A stretch of DNA of 64,000 nt from Sequoia sempervirens (taxonomy: Eukaryota > Streptophyta > Pinopsida > Cupressales > Cupressaceae): positions 1 through 64,000 of the forward strand of contig VDFB02262720.1 of assembly GCA_007258455.2 (NCBI GenBank), in the 5' to 3' direction. The translations under genes were made by a program, and so were the position numbers. Positions 33,766 through 45,689 of the stretch are shown here, piece after piece. The notes beneath the pieces are model-generated. The model searched no databases and was not told the origin of the DNA. It saw only the letters and a program-made list of their open reading frames with translations. Every line of letters begins with the position of its first letter. The stretch's first letter is position 1.

Positions 33766-36700
33766 AGGCAAACAAAATGACAGTAATAAATTATTACAGA
33801 CATCACAAAACCCCGCAAGCAAGGTTGAAAGAGAATGAAAAAGAAAAGAAAAACATATCGGTGAAACAGAGGGAAAAGCGAAAAGCCTAGATCGACTAGA
33901 GAGAAATCCATGAATAAAATCTGCGCTTCAGTTGATGAAGAAGGCCAAACTATGAATCTTGCAAGGTAGAATGAAGAAAATGACGAAAAAACAATCTTAA
34001 ATATGATAAAAAAAATGACATAAGAAAGACATTAAAATTCCTTCATTAATGAACTAGGAGTTCATTTATTTCACGTGTGTGGACGGCGGGAGTATGTAGG
34101 GGTGGTGATTTTCACCACCCTAACATATTCAAAATTGACAAAATACAAAAAGTGCAAGGCCAGTGAAAAACGATGCATATGCATCCCCAAAACTTAAACA
34201 AAATATCAAATGCCAAAGCGGTGAAAAACAACACTTCGACATGTGAGGGTAGGAGAACATGTAGAGGCACTGAAAAACAATGCTTCTACACATTAGAAAA
34301 ACGACAAAACATTTGTTTTGAAGGTTTTTGAGAAATGACGAAAGACGGACACTCGAAGGGACGATTCGAGGCTTAGGACCACGCGTGAAGGCAAATTGAA
34401 ATTTGTCTCGTTTTGCGTGCTTAGAGTACACGAGCCTACAAAATAGACCAATTGCGTAGGGGGTTATCCCGTGAATCAAGCACAGTTGGATTCGAGGATA
34501 ACAGTTTGTATATTTATATTACATTTAATTTTCATGTATTATTTTTCTTGTCTCCAATTCCTTATTCCTCGTGGATGGAACCAATTGTAAGGACATGTCC
34601 TATCAATAATAGTCTCATGATTAACTTTGCAAACAATTACAAGTGTTATAGCTTAAACTCATTCTGCATTCACATGGAGAATACATGATTAAATATGCAA
34701 ACATTACATGATGACTCCTTGCAGGATCCATTACTTCACATGAATGGACTCCTTTATGTGTTTATTGATGTCTAGATATTTACTTTACAAGCATGTTTGT
34801 GAGTGCTACATAATTTTATATGGGTGATCATTCTAGGATTCATGCACACCTCAGAGTAGGGGAAAATGCAATGGTGATATTTGCATGCCCCATCTCTCAT
34901 TTAGTTTTGGGCCCATTTTGAAGAGAGTGGCTTGATAAATTAACATATTAACAAATGGCATAATTTTGTGCAAATTTGAGTCCCTTGCCTTATGTCACCT
35001 ACATATCCATTGCACACATTCCTACACACTTATCTCTCACCACCATCCATGTGTATGTTCATCAATATACATTTACTCTATTCATTTATTTATCACACCT
35101 ATACATCCACGTATTTCCATAAACACATTACCCACTTTTGTTTGGCCCATTTTATGTTCCAAGACATTTTTTTCGTCATAGGGATGTCCTCGTAGTTACA
35201 AACTCATCCTTCTCAAATTCAAAATTTAAATTTTAAAATTGGTCAACTCTTGCTTATACCCTTCCCATCTAAAGTTGGTAAGTTATGTCTCATTCTAAGT
35301 AGCATAATCATTTGGATTTGGTGCACTCAAAGGAATATAGATTTGCATGATCATCTAGGAACATATTGTAATAACCCAACTATTATACCAAAAATAATAC
35401 TAGAATTTTTTTATTTTTTATTTTACTCAATTTGTTAAGTGTTCATCCATTTGTTATAACTCTGGTAGTTCTATCCATATAAGAGGCATTCGTCCAATTC
35501 AGGACAAACATCCAACCAAACATGTTAGGAATCTATCCATATGAGACAAGTGTTCATATATCCATCTAGATATGCATCTATCACCAAATAGGATAAGCAT
35601 ATGTTCATAAAGGATAGATAAATGCTCTAGCCAAAGTCTTAGACACATTAGGACCATTTGGGTCCTAAGTCACTCTTTGAAGACTACGCTCCCCTATTGG
35701 GAGCACATCAAGGTTGTTATATTTCAAGAGTATAATATATATTCATAAAAATAAAATCTTGAATCCCACCTCAAATTTGGCCTAAATCCTTAGGGAATCA
35801 AGCAATCCATCTAGGATTCTTCTGAGTACACCATAAATAAATTTTATCTTGTAATTTATCTTAATAATTTCACCTTTAGTTGTATTTGAATGATTTTCTT
35901 GTATGATTTACCCAATGTTAATTCTTAAGTTGATATGATCTTTCTTGTACACTCCCCAACCCCATGTACCTAAACACATGTACTAGGAACCTCTTTTGTT
36001 CACCAAACTACCTACATACACTACTTCTAAATGAGATCAAGATGTAATACATATGTAGTTTTATTTTTAAACTATGTTTGATGTGAATTATTTGTGTGGG
36101 TACATAAGCCTTTCTAGGACCCTTTTTTTCCCATACAGTTCTTCAATGATTGCTACCCACAAAGGGAAGCATTTAAATTTAAAATGAATTAGTCATCATG
36201 ACCAGTACTTGTTTATTAATCTCATCTAATCCATATTCCTAGTAAAATAATCACTTCTTGAACAATATAATGATAATATTACTCTTCATGGTTTAGAAGA
36301 TAATGATATTGTTTGCCCCATTAAAACTCCAAAGGTTCAAATTCAATTCCATTAAAAACTAGATGAAGGTCCTTCTAATTCCCTTATCAAACTACATGAT
36401 GGTTTTGTCAATTTAATCTAGCTTCATTTTGGTTAATTTGAATTATCTTTCTTAATTTACAATCCAAGAAAGATTACTTGTTCCTTTTATTTCAATCAAC
36501 ATGGTGTCCCTTATTTCTCCTCGATGATTTATAGGGACATTACCAAAAATGTTGTTGTTGCAATTATATTAGGGCATAAGTGTAGTAGTTCAAGTGTGAT
36601 GGTATTACCTATAAACATGAGCCAAAGACACCATTGATACTGAACACTACTAGTTTTTGTTTCAATCCTATTTAGGTTGTCTAACTAGAAAATGAAAGAA

Positions 36701-37220
36701 TCTAAAAATAAAACATTTGAAGCTATTCTTATGACTAACTATATTAAATTTGAAATAAAATATTTGTTCAGCTAGTTGAATTGGTATGATAAATATAAAA
36801 ATGTATAGTATCCACAAGAAAAAAAAATTATTTACTTTCAAGATAATTCTAATTGATCAAGCTGCATTTTCGAAAGATAAATGCATTATCAATGTAATAA
36901 AAATTAAATTATCTCATCTAATTATATCAACTAAATTAAATGTCTACAAAAGAACTAGATAGAAATATTGAAACTATTTAGTTGGATTGATATAAATATT
37001 TACACTATTCACTAAACAATCTATATTGAACTTCAAATAATTTATTATTTGATCAAATTCCATTTCAAAATATAAATGACTGTTGTAATTCACTAAATGC
37101 TTTCATTAATGATAACAACTAAATAAACTAGCATTTATTTTCAAATTTTAAAAGAACTTTAATAGAATGTTTGTATGAATAAGTGTTTATATTACCATGC
37201 AAAAAATAATGCTACATATA
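33766..37220. other. No gene recognised; weak repeats
   Basis: Around 34155-34290 the words GTGAAAAACGATGC, GTGAAAAACAACAC and CTGAAAAACAATGC recur about every 65 bases, a small degenerate tandem repeat. GTAATAACCCAACTATTATA near 35370 could be an LTR start, but no end was found. Open frames at 34129-34479, 34966-35195 and 35250-35438 lack domains. Nothing else is supported. Confidence 0.35.
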
Positions 37221-37224
37221 TTCA

Positions 37225-38440
37225 CAAAAAACAATGGGTGGAAATAGTCACACCCTTAAAGCCCAACTAGGGAAGTAGTCCAGAGCATAAAAACATAAAC
37301 AAAGCCACTAGGAAGCGAGAGTAGTAGTAGTGGAGGAAGAGGAGGATATTGGTCATCTAGTTTACCCCATACATCAATAGGGTTTGGAGTGTCCATGAGA
37401 GGGTCCCACCCATCATTATATTTATCGTTATCTTCATCTTTAATAGAACAAGAAAGAGAAATAGAAAGATCTAGTTGAGGAAATTTTTTGGAATCAAACC
37501 AATTGGAACAACATGCCACTCAAAAGATCCTCTTGCAAACAACAAAGAGGCAGAGCATCGAAAAATAGGTAACAACCACTCTCGTTAACCACAATCCCTT
37601 CTTGTAGCTAGGAGAGAAGCCTAGAAGTGGTTTTATTGATTACCTTGAGCAAGGAAGCTATGTACATGATGACACCCACAAGAAGGTGAGGGACCCCTAA
37701 AAGAAGAGGGGGACAAAAGAACTCTGGCAATCACACAACGAGCATTGCCCTAGTGGTCGAGGAGCACCTATAAATGGGCCATCTCAAATGTAAATTTGTT
37801 AGTTTGCACCTGAATATGTAGTAAAAAAATTAGAACAAATCATTGCTTTAGTATAAAGTGAACATGGCAATCCACATAACAATTGCCAAAAATAGCCAAA
37901 TTTCTATCTTTTCATATGTTGAATAAAATATCCACCTTAAAATCATGCCAGATCTAGTTGAATTTGTGAGGTATGTGAGGCCAATACCCTAAAAGAACCA
38001 TATGCCATGAAGAAGGTTCTATTCTGAAAGGCTTAAAAATTTCATATATCCAAGTCCAAACATTTGAGCTATGGGACAAAACTAGAAAAGGTGTTTGAGA
38101 GACTCTTGTTGCACACAAAAGGGACAATGAGGGTCAAGGAATCCCAAATGGGATAACTTTGAACCAATTGGAAGGCTTTGGAAAATAATACACCAAACAA
38201 AGTGAGCCAATTTTGATTCTAGAACTGCCAACTAGATGGTGTGAACTATGTTGCCAAATAGAAATTGGTGACTACAAACACCATTGTTGATTCAAAGTGG
38301 GAACCATGGGAAAATGAGGAGAGATCCAATGGTATCCTTGCTGTGGTTTGTATTCTTTAAAGTGGTGTTTGGACATCACTTCCAATCCTAGTAGCAAATT
38401 TAATCATGCAACTAAAAATCTTTCTAGCAACTAACCATAA
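37225..38440 (-). mobile_element. 5'-truncated LINE (3' part of ORF2)
   Basis: On the minus strand about 38240-38100 reads ESKLAHFVWCIIFQSLPIGS, then SHLGFLDPHCPFC, the zinc-binding region found after the RT of plant L1-type LINEs. The open frame at 37519-37256 continues to the 3' end. The end CCACCCATTG followed by a T-rich run near 37215-37235 and the GACTATTTCCACCC motif are shared with the longer LINE at 54.9-58.9 kb, so both belong to one family. 5' truncation is normal for LINEs. Frameshifts are present. Confidence 0.8.
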
Positions 38441-38705
38441 AATTGCATTCAAATAAATATTTTTAAAATGAGTTAAAATGTTTGATATCATTTCCTACAT
38501 TTTCTTAACCCCTAGAACATATGAGACTTCATCCTATTGTTTTAGTTCAATTAATTATTTATACAGTATCTTATGCTAACAACTAGAGAAAAATGATAAT
38601 TATTCCTGTTAGGAAATTAAAAATGCCAAGTAGAATGTGTTAGAAAACTAATATCTACTATAAGTGTAGTCTTTAAATTAACCATTAAATCTACCATTAA
38701 CCATT
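38441..38705. other. Short gap; no gene
   Basis: AT-rich sequence between two LINE pieces of opposite orientation. The repeated words ATTAACCATTAA / CATTAACCATTAA near 38675-38708 mark the start of the next insertion. No gene is seen. Confidence 0.4.
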
Positions 38706-39580
38706 AAGGTTGCCTCACCTTCCCCTCCACTTATGGATTGATCCCCTTTTGGAAGAAGTGGGTGATGCCCTAGGTGATTTTTTGTTGGTAGATTCTACTA
38801 CTTCTAACATACTTCATTCCACCTTTGCCCGAATTTTGGTTGAAATGGATGTTTCAAAAGGGTTGCCTGCAGAGATTTTAATTAAAATTTCTAAGGGTTC
38901 TTGGTTCCAATCCTTGGACTATGAAGGGATTCCCTTTCTTTGTAGAAGATGTTTTAAAATAGGTCACGTTGCTGCACAATGTGGATTTGAGAAATATGCA
39001 TCGACTTCATGGTGGAAATGTGCCTCTCAACAACATTATACGGTTGAGAAGAATGTTGATCAACATAAGAGTTTTTCTAAGGTGGTTGCTTCGGAATCAC
39101 AAGCTCGTGAGGTATCCCCTTCGGATGTTTCAATTGGTGGGGTTGCTGAAGTTGAACATCATGTTGAAACCCCTAAAGATCGTGAGATTGGGTCTATGAA
39201 TGCCACTCCTGGTGACTGCACTTCGGCTATCATTTCTAGTGGTTCCTCTGTTTCACCATTGCCTGCACTAAACATTAATGTTGAAATCCCCGAGACGATG
39301 ACTGCAGGCATTCATCTTCGGGAAAATAGTGTGATGGCTTGGCAGAGTCAGGCAACACAAGTGAAAGAAGGTTGGACTACTGTTAAGGGCAAGAAAGCAA
39401 ATTTCTCTAGGTCTTCTTCTGATATGACTCTTCGTTCCCATAAGAGTAGTTCTAAATGTAAATCTTGATAGGTCTTTGTTGGGGGCTGGTGTTTGGTTGG
39501 ATGTCAGTTGTTCTTTCTGCAGCCCTATTTTTTACTGTAAAGGGTTTCGGGTCCCTTCAAAACCTGTTTTTACCTCTATC
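38700..39580 (+). mobile_element. LINE fragment containing ORF1 end
   Basis: The ORF1 piece is followed by GGGCTGGTGTTTGG, then TACTGTAAAGGGTTTCGGG and CCCTTCAAAACCTG, before AT-rich host DNA. Most of ORF2 is therefore missing: this is an internally deleted or chimeric LINE copy, not a simple 5' truncation. A target duplication was not found. Confidence 0.55.
38710..39468 (+). CDS. LINE ORF1 C-terminal part with CCHC zinc knuckle
   Basis: An uninterrupted frame of 252 codons encodes the second half of a plant LINE ORF1 protein, an RNA-binding chaperone for retrotransposition. Residues 1-25 (LPLHLWIDPLLEEVGDALGD) are the end of the DUF4283-type domain. Residues 41-95 contain ARILVEMDVSKGLPAEILI and the YEGIPFLCRRCFKIGHVAAQ region, with a perfect CX2CX4HX4C knuckle. 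The rest is Ser/Thr/Glu-rich and low in structure, ending near WTTVKGKKANFSRSSSD. The natural N-terminus is missing upstream of 38705, so the first Met is not the original start. The piece then runs into a short 3' tail ending about 39570. It looks young compared with its neighbours because it has no stops. Confidence 0.82.
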   Translation: MPHLPLHLWIDPLLEEVGDALGDFLLVDSTTSNILHSTFARILVEMDVSKGLPAEILIKISKGSWFQSLDYEGIPFLCRRCFKIGHVAAQCGFEKYASTSWWKCASQQHYTVEKNVDQHKSFSKVVASESQAREVSPSDVSIGGVAEVEHHVETPKDREIGSMNATPGDCTSAIISSGSSVSPLPALNINVEIPETMTAGIHLRENSVMAWQSQATQVKEGWTTVKGKKANFSRSSSDMTLRSHKSSSKCKS

Positions 39581-42490
39581 AAAAACAATAATTGAAAATA
39601 AAACAATTATAACTAATTCATCTCTAAGGCTATCAAATAATTCACTCAACAATCACTTGTCTAATATGAACTTACTACTTTCTATTTACTAGTGGGATTG
39701 ATGGGATTGACAACAAATTATTGGATATGACTAACTTAAATTTGTCGTTTCAACCATTTGTTTGAAGTGAATAAATAAAGTATTATTTAACTCTCTTTAT
39801 CCAATTCCATGTTAAGATAAAGGAAACTATGTAACTATTTTTGTTCATATTTAAGGTATTAACTTAGTTGATTTTTTAAATTGGTGTGTTCATTTGTATC
39901 TCTTATCACAAACCTAAAAAAAATCTACAAAAATTTTATAATTACATGATCCTTTGTCTTGCAATTCATAAGCCTTAGGTTTAAGTTAACTACATATGAG
40001 AGTTCTTTGTATTAAATTAATTCCTATGTCAAGATACAATTCATATAAGCTTTTTATGAACAATCATGACATCCTTAACTCTTTTTGTGGAAACTTCATT
40101 AGATTTAATCAACTATTCAATTTTTATTCAATCACAAGCAGCTAAATAATTATGTTCATATATTCATTATGTATATCTTATACAAATATACCTTTACATA
40201 TTTGTTGGGTGAATATTTTGTAGAAGATTTTTTTTGTCCATATTTTCAATTGCATTGATTGATATGAACTAAAAGTGATGTGTTGGAATTGAGGGATTAT
40301 TCTCACATTGCTTCAAAATTGAGCCCCAATCTAGATAAATATTCATACGAGTTCAAATTGTTGCTAAACCTATTTGCTTCACTAACAATGCCTCTAGAAA
40401 CCGTGTACACAATTCCAACTTGTAATTTTTCATATTATAATTTCATTGAAGCAAGTAACTAATTTTTGAACATTTTGTATCTATCATGTTGAAGCCAAAC
40501 ATCTACTCATACCTTTTTTGGTATTGAATTGATGCATCCTTTTTAGCAAACACACAACTTTTTATCATCCATATCCCTTGATAAGGGTTCAAACTTTCAA
40601 TTGGAGTAATTCATGTAGGGATCTCCATTTGCCTTTCAAATGCATTGATGCCAAACATCAAACATCAAACATCAACGAGATGTGAGAAGTTTCTACAAGT
40701 GGCTCCATCAATTGTTTTTCAAAATAGAAAAGTAGGATGACCAATCAACTCACGATTTGTACAAGTAACCTCTAGCTCAAGGATTATAATTGACCTATAA
40801 AAGAAGATGAAATCAAAGTGACAATAACCATTGTATAGTAGTTGGTGACATTGCAAAAAGTGTTTTAAGAATTACATACACATTATTAAGCCTTGAATCT
40901 CTAGTGTTATAATAGATATAGTGCATTCAACACACTATAGACCCTTTCCCTGGTGCGTGCAAAGAAAAATGGCCATTAAATTTTCTTGGTAGCATAACAA
41001 TTTGCATATCTAAACCATTAGCCAATAGTATTTTATATCTTTCAATTGTATTTTCACCAATACCGAACTTCTTAAACAATATAATTTGAAGATGTAGACA
41101 AAATGATGTCTTCATTAATCATCTTTTGAATCACATTTCCAATCAATATAGGTTCCATTATACTAACTACATGAAGAGGATGATAAGGGAAAAATCATGT
41201 TCAATCTACAACAAATACAATTAACATCAATCCCACTAAGATGCAAGAACATAAATAGAAAAACATCTTGTTTCAATTGACAACAAATACAATTAACATC
41301 GATCCCACTAAGATGTAAGAACATAAATAGATAAACATCTTGCTTCAATCAATAACAAAACAAATTAAACATAATAAATAAATATGGCAATAAGATAAAC
41401 ATCTATCACACTGATGTGCAAGAACATAAATAAATAAGCAATACGTCATTACAATATCAAATAAATTTTATGTAAAAGATATGCATACTTTATTATTTCA
41501 AATTGTAACATATTACTTTAAGTACTAAATCATCCTATTATTACTATAATATCATACAAATTTTATGTAAAAGATATGCAAACCATGTGCTTTTAAATTC
41601 TCGCTATTGGTTTAAGTAGTAAATCATTTTAATACTATTTTTTTATTGCTAAATTAACTTGGGTTAAGCACCCAAGGGCCACAAAAAGAGCATTGAAGCT
41701 TGGATTTAGGTAGCCAATGGGCTCACTTGTTCCATCCAAAAAAGATGTATAGTATTCTAAAAACTCCAAACCTACCAACCAAAACAACTCACCAAGTAGA
41801 TCCTCAACAACCTTAATATCAAACCTGGAAAACTTGCTAACCGTTTTTTAACTCACATCGTGATTTTTCTTGCATAAACTTCATTTGATAATAAATGGAA
41901 TTGGATGAGACCATTGGACAATATGTGTTTGAAGTATAGATTAATGTGTTTTCGTGGATGATAAATTAGATGTTATCTTTAAAATGCATGTTGTTGTGAT
42001 TAAAATGATGATGAATTATTATGATGTGAATATTTCGATTATGGATTATGGTTTTATGGACTAACCTATTGACAAGATTATGGAACAGGTTGAAGGCGAG
42101 AACATGGTTGAGGCAGAGATGTCCTAATTACTCAGCAATAGTCGGCATGATGGAAATCCTACGCACACTCACGTAGTTGCATTCATCTTGCATTGTGTAT
42201 GATTATAATTGCATCATGAATACGTTATCTCCTATTGTGTGTTATGATTTAATTAATGACTATGTTTTATGGTTATTATGTTTGTGAAAATAAAATTAGT
42301 TTGGAAAATAAAGGTATTTCCTATGGTTATTTTGTTCTTGAAAATTAAATTAATTTGGTTGGAAAAATAAAAGATTTTATTTTCAAATGATTGATAATAA
42401 TAAATTGCATAATTTATAATTATATATATTAATAATAATATAATAAAGATATTATTATTTAAATATATAAATAGCTTGTTATTAAAAATA
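39581..42490. other. AT-rich, no gene recognised; contains a 72-bp tandem repeat
   Basis: No domain-bearing frame is seen. At about 41205-41350 a 72-bp unit is repeated (see separate entry). Near 41440-41600 the block ATTACTATAATATCATACAAA followed by TTTTATGTAAAAGATATGCA recurs and also resembles 51235-51285, suggesting a dispersed repeat. Runs of ATATATA and ATTATT occur near 42415-42490. Confidence 0.4.
41205..41348 (-). repeat. 72-bp tandem repeat, two full units
   Basis: The unit beginning CAACAAATACAATTAACATC at about 41210 returns at about 41282 with few changes. A weaker third copy of part of the unit is seen near 41393-41430. 72 is a multiple of three, and on the minus strand it gives a 24-residue repeated peptide (FMFLHLSGIDVNCICC). 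There is no sign that this is a real protein. Confidence 0.8.
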
Positions 42491-42511
42491 TATATAAATA
42501 GTTTATTATTA

Positions 42512-43304
42512 TTATTATTATTATTACTATTTTGATCAGTGATCGCTTTTGACTAGAGCTTTGAACCAGTGAGGCCACAATTTATGGGGGACCTCATCCC
42601 CATGTTTGTCTAGTATTAATACCAGTCCAATCTTTTTTCTCTTTCATCCTCTCTACCTTCTCCTCTGGCTCCTTTTTGTCTCCTCTTCCATCTCTCCTCT
42701 AGCTCTTTCGACTCCCCTTCGATTTCACTCCTCCTCTCCTCTCCTCTCCTTCATCTCCATCACCCCTCCTCCTTGCTCCTCCCTCCTTCCTCATGTTGTC
42801 GTCTTCCTCCACCACCACACTTCTCCTTCAAATCCTCTTCACCGCCTCTTCTCCTCTCCTCTATCGCTTCCTTGACACCTTATCTCTCCACCTCGGTACC
42901 TTCCTCATCTCTCCATCACTTGTCCACCCTCTCAGCTAGCTCCACCAAACTCCACGCGTCGTGACCTTCTGCCTTCATCTCCGAAGCTCCCAATGCCCTC
43001 TAGCTGGCACCACACCATCATCCTTCCTCTATCTCTCTTCAGCCCTCCCAACTTCCTGCTGCACTCGCTACCGCCGTCTGTTGGCTCTGCCACGTCCTCC
43101 CTTCAGCAGTACACCTTCATTCCACTTTTGTTGTCAGACAATCCACTCCACTGCCATCGGTCCCACCTCTGATCCTTGGCTTGCCTTTCCTCTCGCAGCC
43201 TTCCTTATCGTCATGTGCCTTCTTCTAGTTCTGGTAAGACTTGAACTCCTGACCACCATATCAACATGGTATTGCAACTGTCGTTGCACTGCGGGGTGAA
43301 CCCC
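42512..43304 (-). mobile_element. Composite SINE-like retroposon, 19-bp target duplication
   Basis: The direct repeat TATAAATAGTTTATTATTA flanks the insert at 42493-42511 and 43305-43323. Read on the minus strand, the insert begins GGGGTTCACCCCGCAGTGCA, has a B-box-like GGAGTTCAAGTC at 43249-43238, continues through about 600 bases that are strongly purine-rich, and ends with a segment at 42567-42544 that matches the end of the SINE at 24266-24410 in all but two of 24 positions, followed by a TAA-repeat tail. A tRNA-like head, simple 3' tail and long target duplication define a LINE-mobilised retroposon. At 793 bp it is unusually long for a plant SINE. The purine-rich middle may be acquired sequence. 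Plus-strand open frames here are low-complexity and not called. Confidence 0.72.
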
Positions 43305-43323
43305 TATAAATAGTTTATTATTA

Positions 43324-44568
43324 AAAAGAAAACAAAAGTTAAATAAAATAAGTTTTATTAAAAATAAATAATATAAGTTTAAAAATTCAAATAAATTACA
43401 TGAAAAATCATGCAATTCAAAGTTCGGTTCTAAAATAAGATAGTGGAGTTGAGTTTTTGCATGGGAATTGCATGAAAATAAAAAATAAAAAATAAAAAAA
43501 CAGAGAGAACTCAGAAAAGGAAGGGGACAATTATTTGAGGGAATAAAAAAATAATTGCATCGACCAAGGATTTTTGGGGGGAGCTTGGTGTGGAGATTTA
43601 TTACTATTTTGAACACCAAAAAGAGGCAACAAGCAGAAGGAAAGTATTGGTAAAATTATGAGGTCTATGAATTGGTATGTATCTTGCTTCATAGTTTTGA
43701 TGGCATTGGTATTCTTCATAAAATTAATGTGAAAGTATAGGAAATATTATTGGAAAATATTTGAAAGTCGCAACATGATTATATTTTAAATCTAGATACA
43801 CATTCTTGAGTGTTCTTGAGCGTCTAGGGTTATAGTGTTTCATTTTCTATCATGAAACCCCAAATGGGTGTTATGCATTATAGTTATTTAAAATTATCAT
43901 GAGGTCGTTGAAAGTTTGTGTCATGAAATTTGTAAGTCTCCTTACTATGTTATAGTCTTCCTTGTGAGGGTAATGTGACGCCAAAATAATGAATGGTATG
44001 CATTGTTTTCGCCTCCACTGTGTAAGAAAAGTGACATTAAATTCACTATATCTTGCATGTAGTGTGAATGAGCATTGTGGCCCTTGCATTATCACTCTCT
44101 GTCAAAACTATCGGCCTATATTATCCTCTATGCAAACATTAGTATGCTTGTCAAACTAGCGACCTATCATCAAATTGACCATGTTTTGCAAAGTTAGCCA
44201 TGGCTGTCTCAAGAACCTGCACAATGATATTAGATGCAGAAATAACTGATATGCATGCCTGCACAATGACTTTAGCTGCAAAAATAATTGTTATGCCTAT
44301 CGATTCATATATATTATGAGTATTATACTCTGATTAGTGAGTTGACCATAATTGTAACCACACATAGATTCTTGTTGCTAATGTAAATACCTTATGTTAT
44401 TCCTTAATTTTTGCATATTGGAATGGTAGTATACTGATAAATGTTTTATATTTGTAGTGAAGATTTTACAATTAAAGTAAAATCTTAATATATCTATGAA
44501 ACTGTCATTAAACTGTTATGGATCAAATTCTTTAATTTCCAATCCGCATATCAAAAGTATATTCCTAG

Positions 44569-44631
<63 letters not shown>

Positions 44632-45645
44632 ACATGCATCATATGTTATGAACTAGTCTTATGGATTTAACCTGCATTATATCAAGAAAACTAGTTAGTA
44701 TTGCATGAAATTGTGAACAACATTGCATGTACATTAAATATTGCATGAAATTAAGAAATATCATTAGTTAAAGGTCCAGTTGCATGCCAATAATCAAAAT
44801 TGCATGTCTATAATCTAGTTACATGTCAATTATACATTTAACCATTATTATGCATGAAATGATTGAAATAATAAAAGATCTTCATATAATCATTTTACAT
44901 GAAAAGAAAAATAGTTATTTATTTTTATGATCATTATGCATATTATTGTTTTTTATATGTGATTTGGTTTACCTTCCACGTGTCGAATATGAACTAATAG
45001 CGGGAAGTAGATTTGTTTTTTCCAAATCTACCTACCATTTTTCGGTTTAATTGCTTTGGCCAAAGCTATGGGTACCATTGAATTAGATGGATGTTATTTT
45101 ATTCTCTCTGCCATATCCTAATAATAGGGCATAGCATGTTCATTTATGAGATGCATGTAGATATATCAAGTTGCATCGGATTCCATCTTGCCAGTTGTTC
45201 CCAGATTGCTAGGATTCTCATGCAGGGTCAAGTATTCTTCTGGTTAGGAAGAATTTCGGGGAAGTGTAAGCTTTGTGGTTGAGCAGAAAAGCGCTTGAGC
45301 CATGTTCTTGTCTCTTGGTTTGCAAATGACCATTGGGTTAGTGGCGGTTAGAGACTCTTCAATGATTATATTTCTTTACTTGTATTGTTATGACCAAATA
45401 GGCATGAGAGCCTATTATATTCTTGCATACTTTATATCTTGTACTCTATGATACTTGATTAGATGGTATTTCTTGTGATGATGTACTTTATTTCTTGTAC
45501 ATATTATTCTAGATTAGACACTTCTACATGTGAGATGTAATATGTCATTGTATATATTAAGGATGTTTCCTTTCATTTATGTATTTATGTGAAAATGAGT
45601 TGTTATTTATTTTGTGAGATAGTTTAGGGTTTTGAACCTTACATT
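43324..45645. other. No gene recognised; microsatellites and a small hairpin
   Basis: AT-rich sequence with no domain-bearing frame. GTAGATTTG at 45007-45015 and CAAATCTAC at 45023-45031 form a perfect 9-bp hairpin with a 7-base loop. The open frame at 45091-45282 has no recognised domain. TGCACAATGA-TTTAGCTGCA-AAAATAA type words near 44217-44290 occur twice, a short local duplication. Confidence 0.4.
44571..44630. repeat. (AC)25(AT)5 microsatellite
   Basis: A perfect dinucleotide run of AC from 44571 to 44620 continues into AT to 44630. Such long perfect runs are likely to vary in length between individuals. Confidence 0.97.
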
Positions 45646-45689
45646 AACATGAAAGTGTAGGGTCATCGTACATTCTCCTTTACCATTAT

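Noticed and set aside
34129..34479. 116-codon minus-strand frame
   Set aside because: Overlaps a small degenerate repeat (GTGAAAAACAA words) and has no domain or homologue I recognise.
42606..43299. Three plus-strand open frames of 63-112 codons rich in Ser, Pro and Leu
   Set aside because: They result from the pyrimidine-rich strand of the composite retroposon; overlapping frames look alike and lack domains.
44571..44630. AC/AT repeat as a regulatory Z-DNA site
   Set aside because: A plain microsatellite; no gene nearby to regulate.
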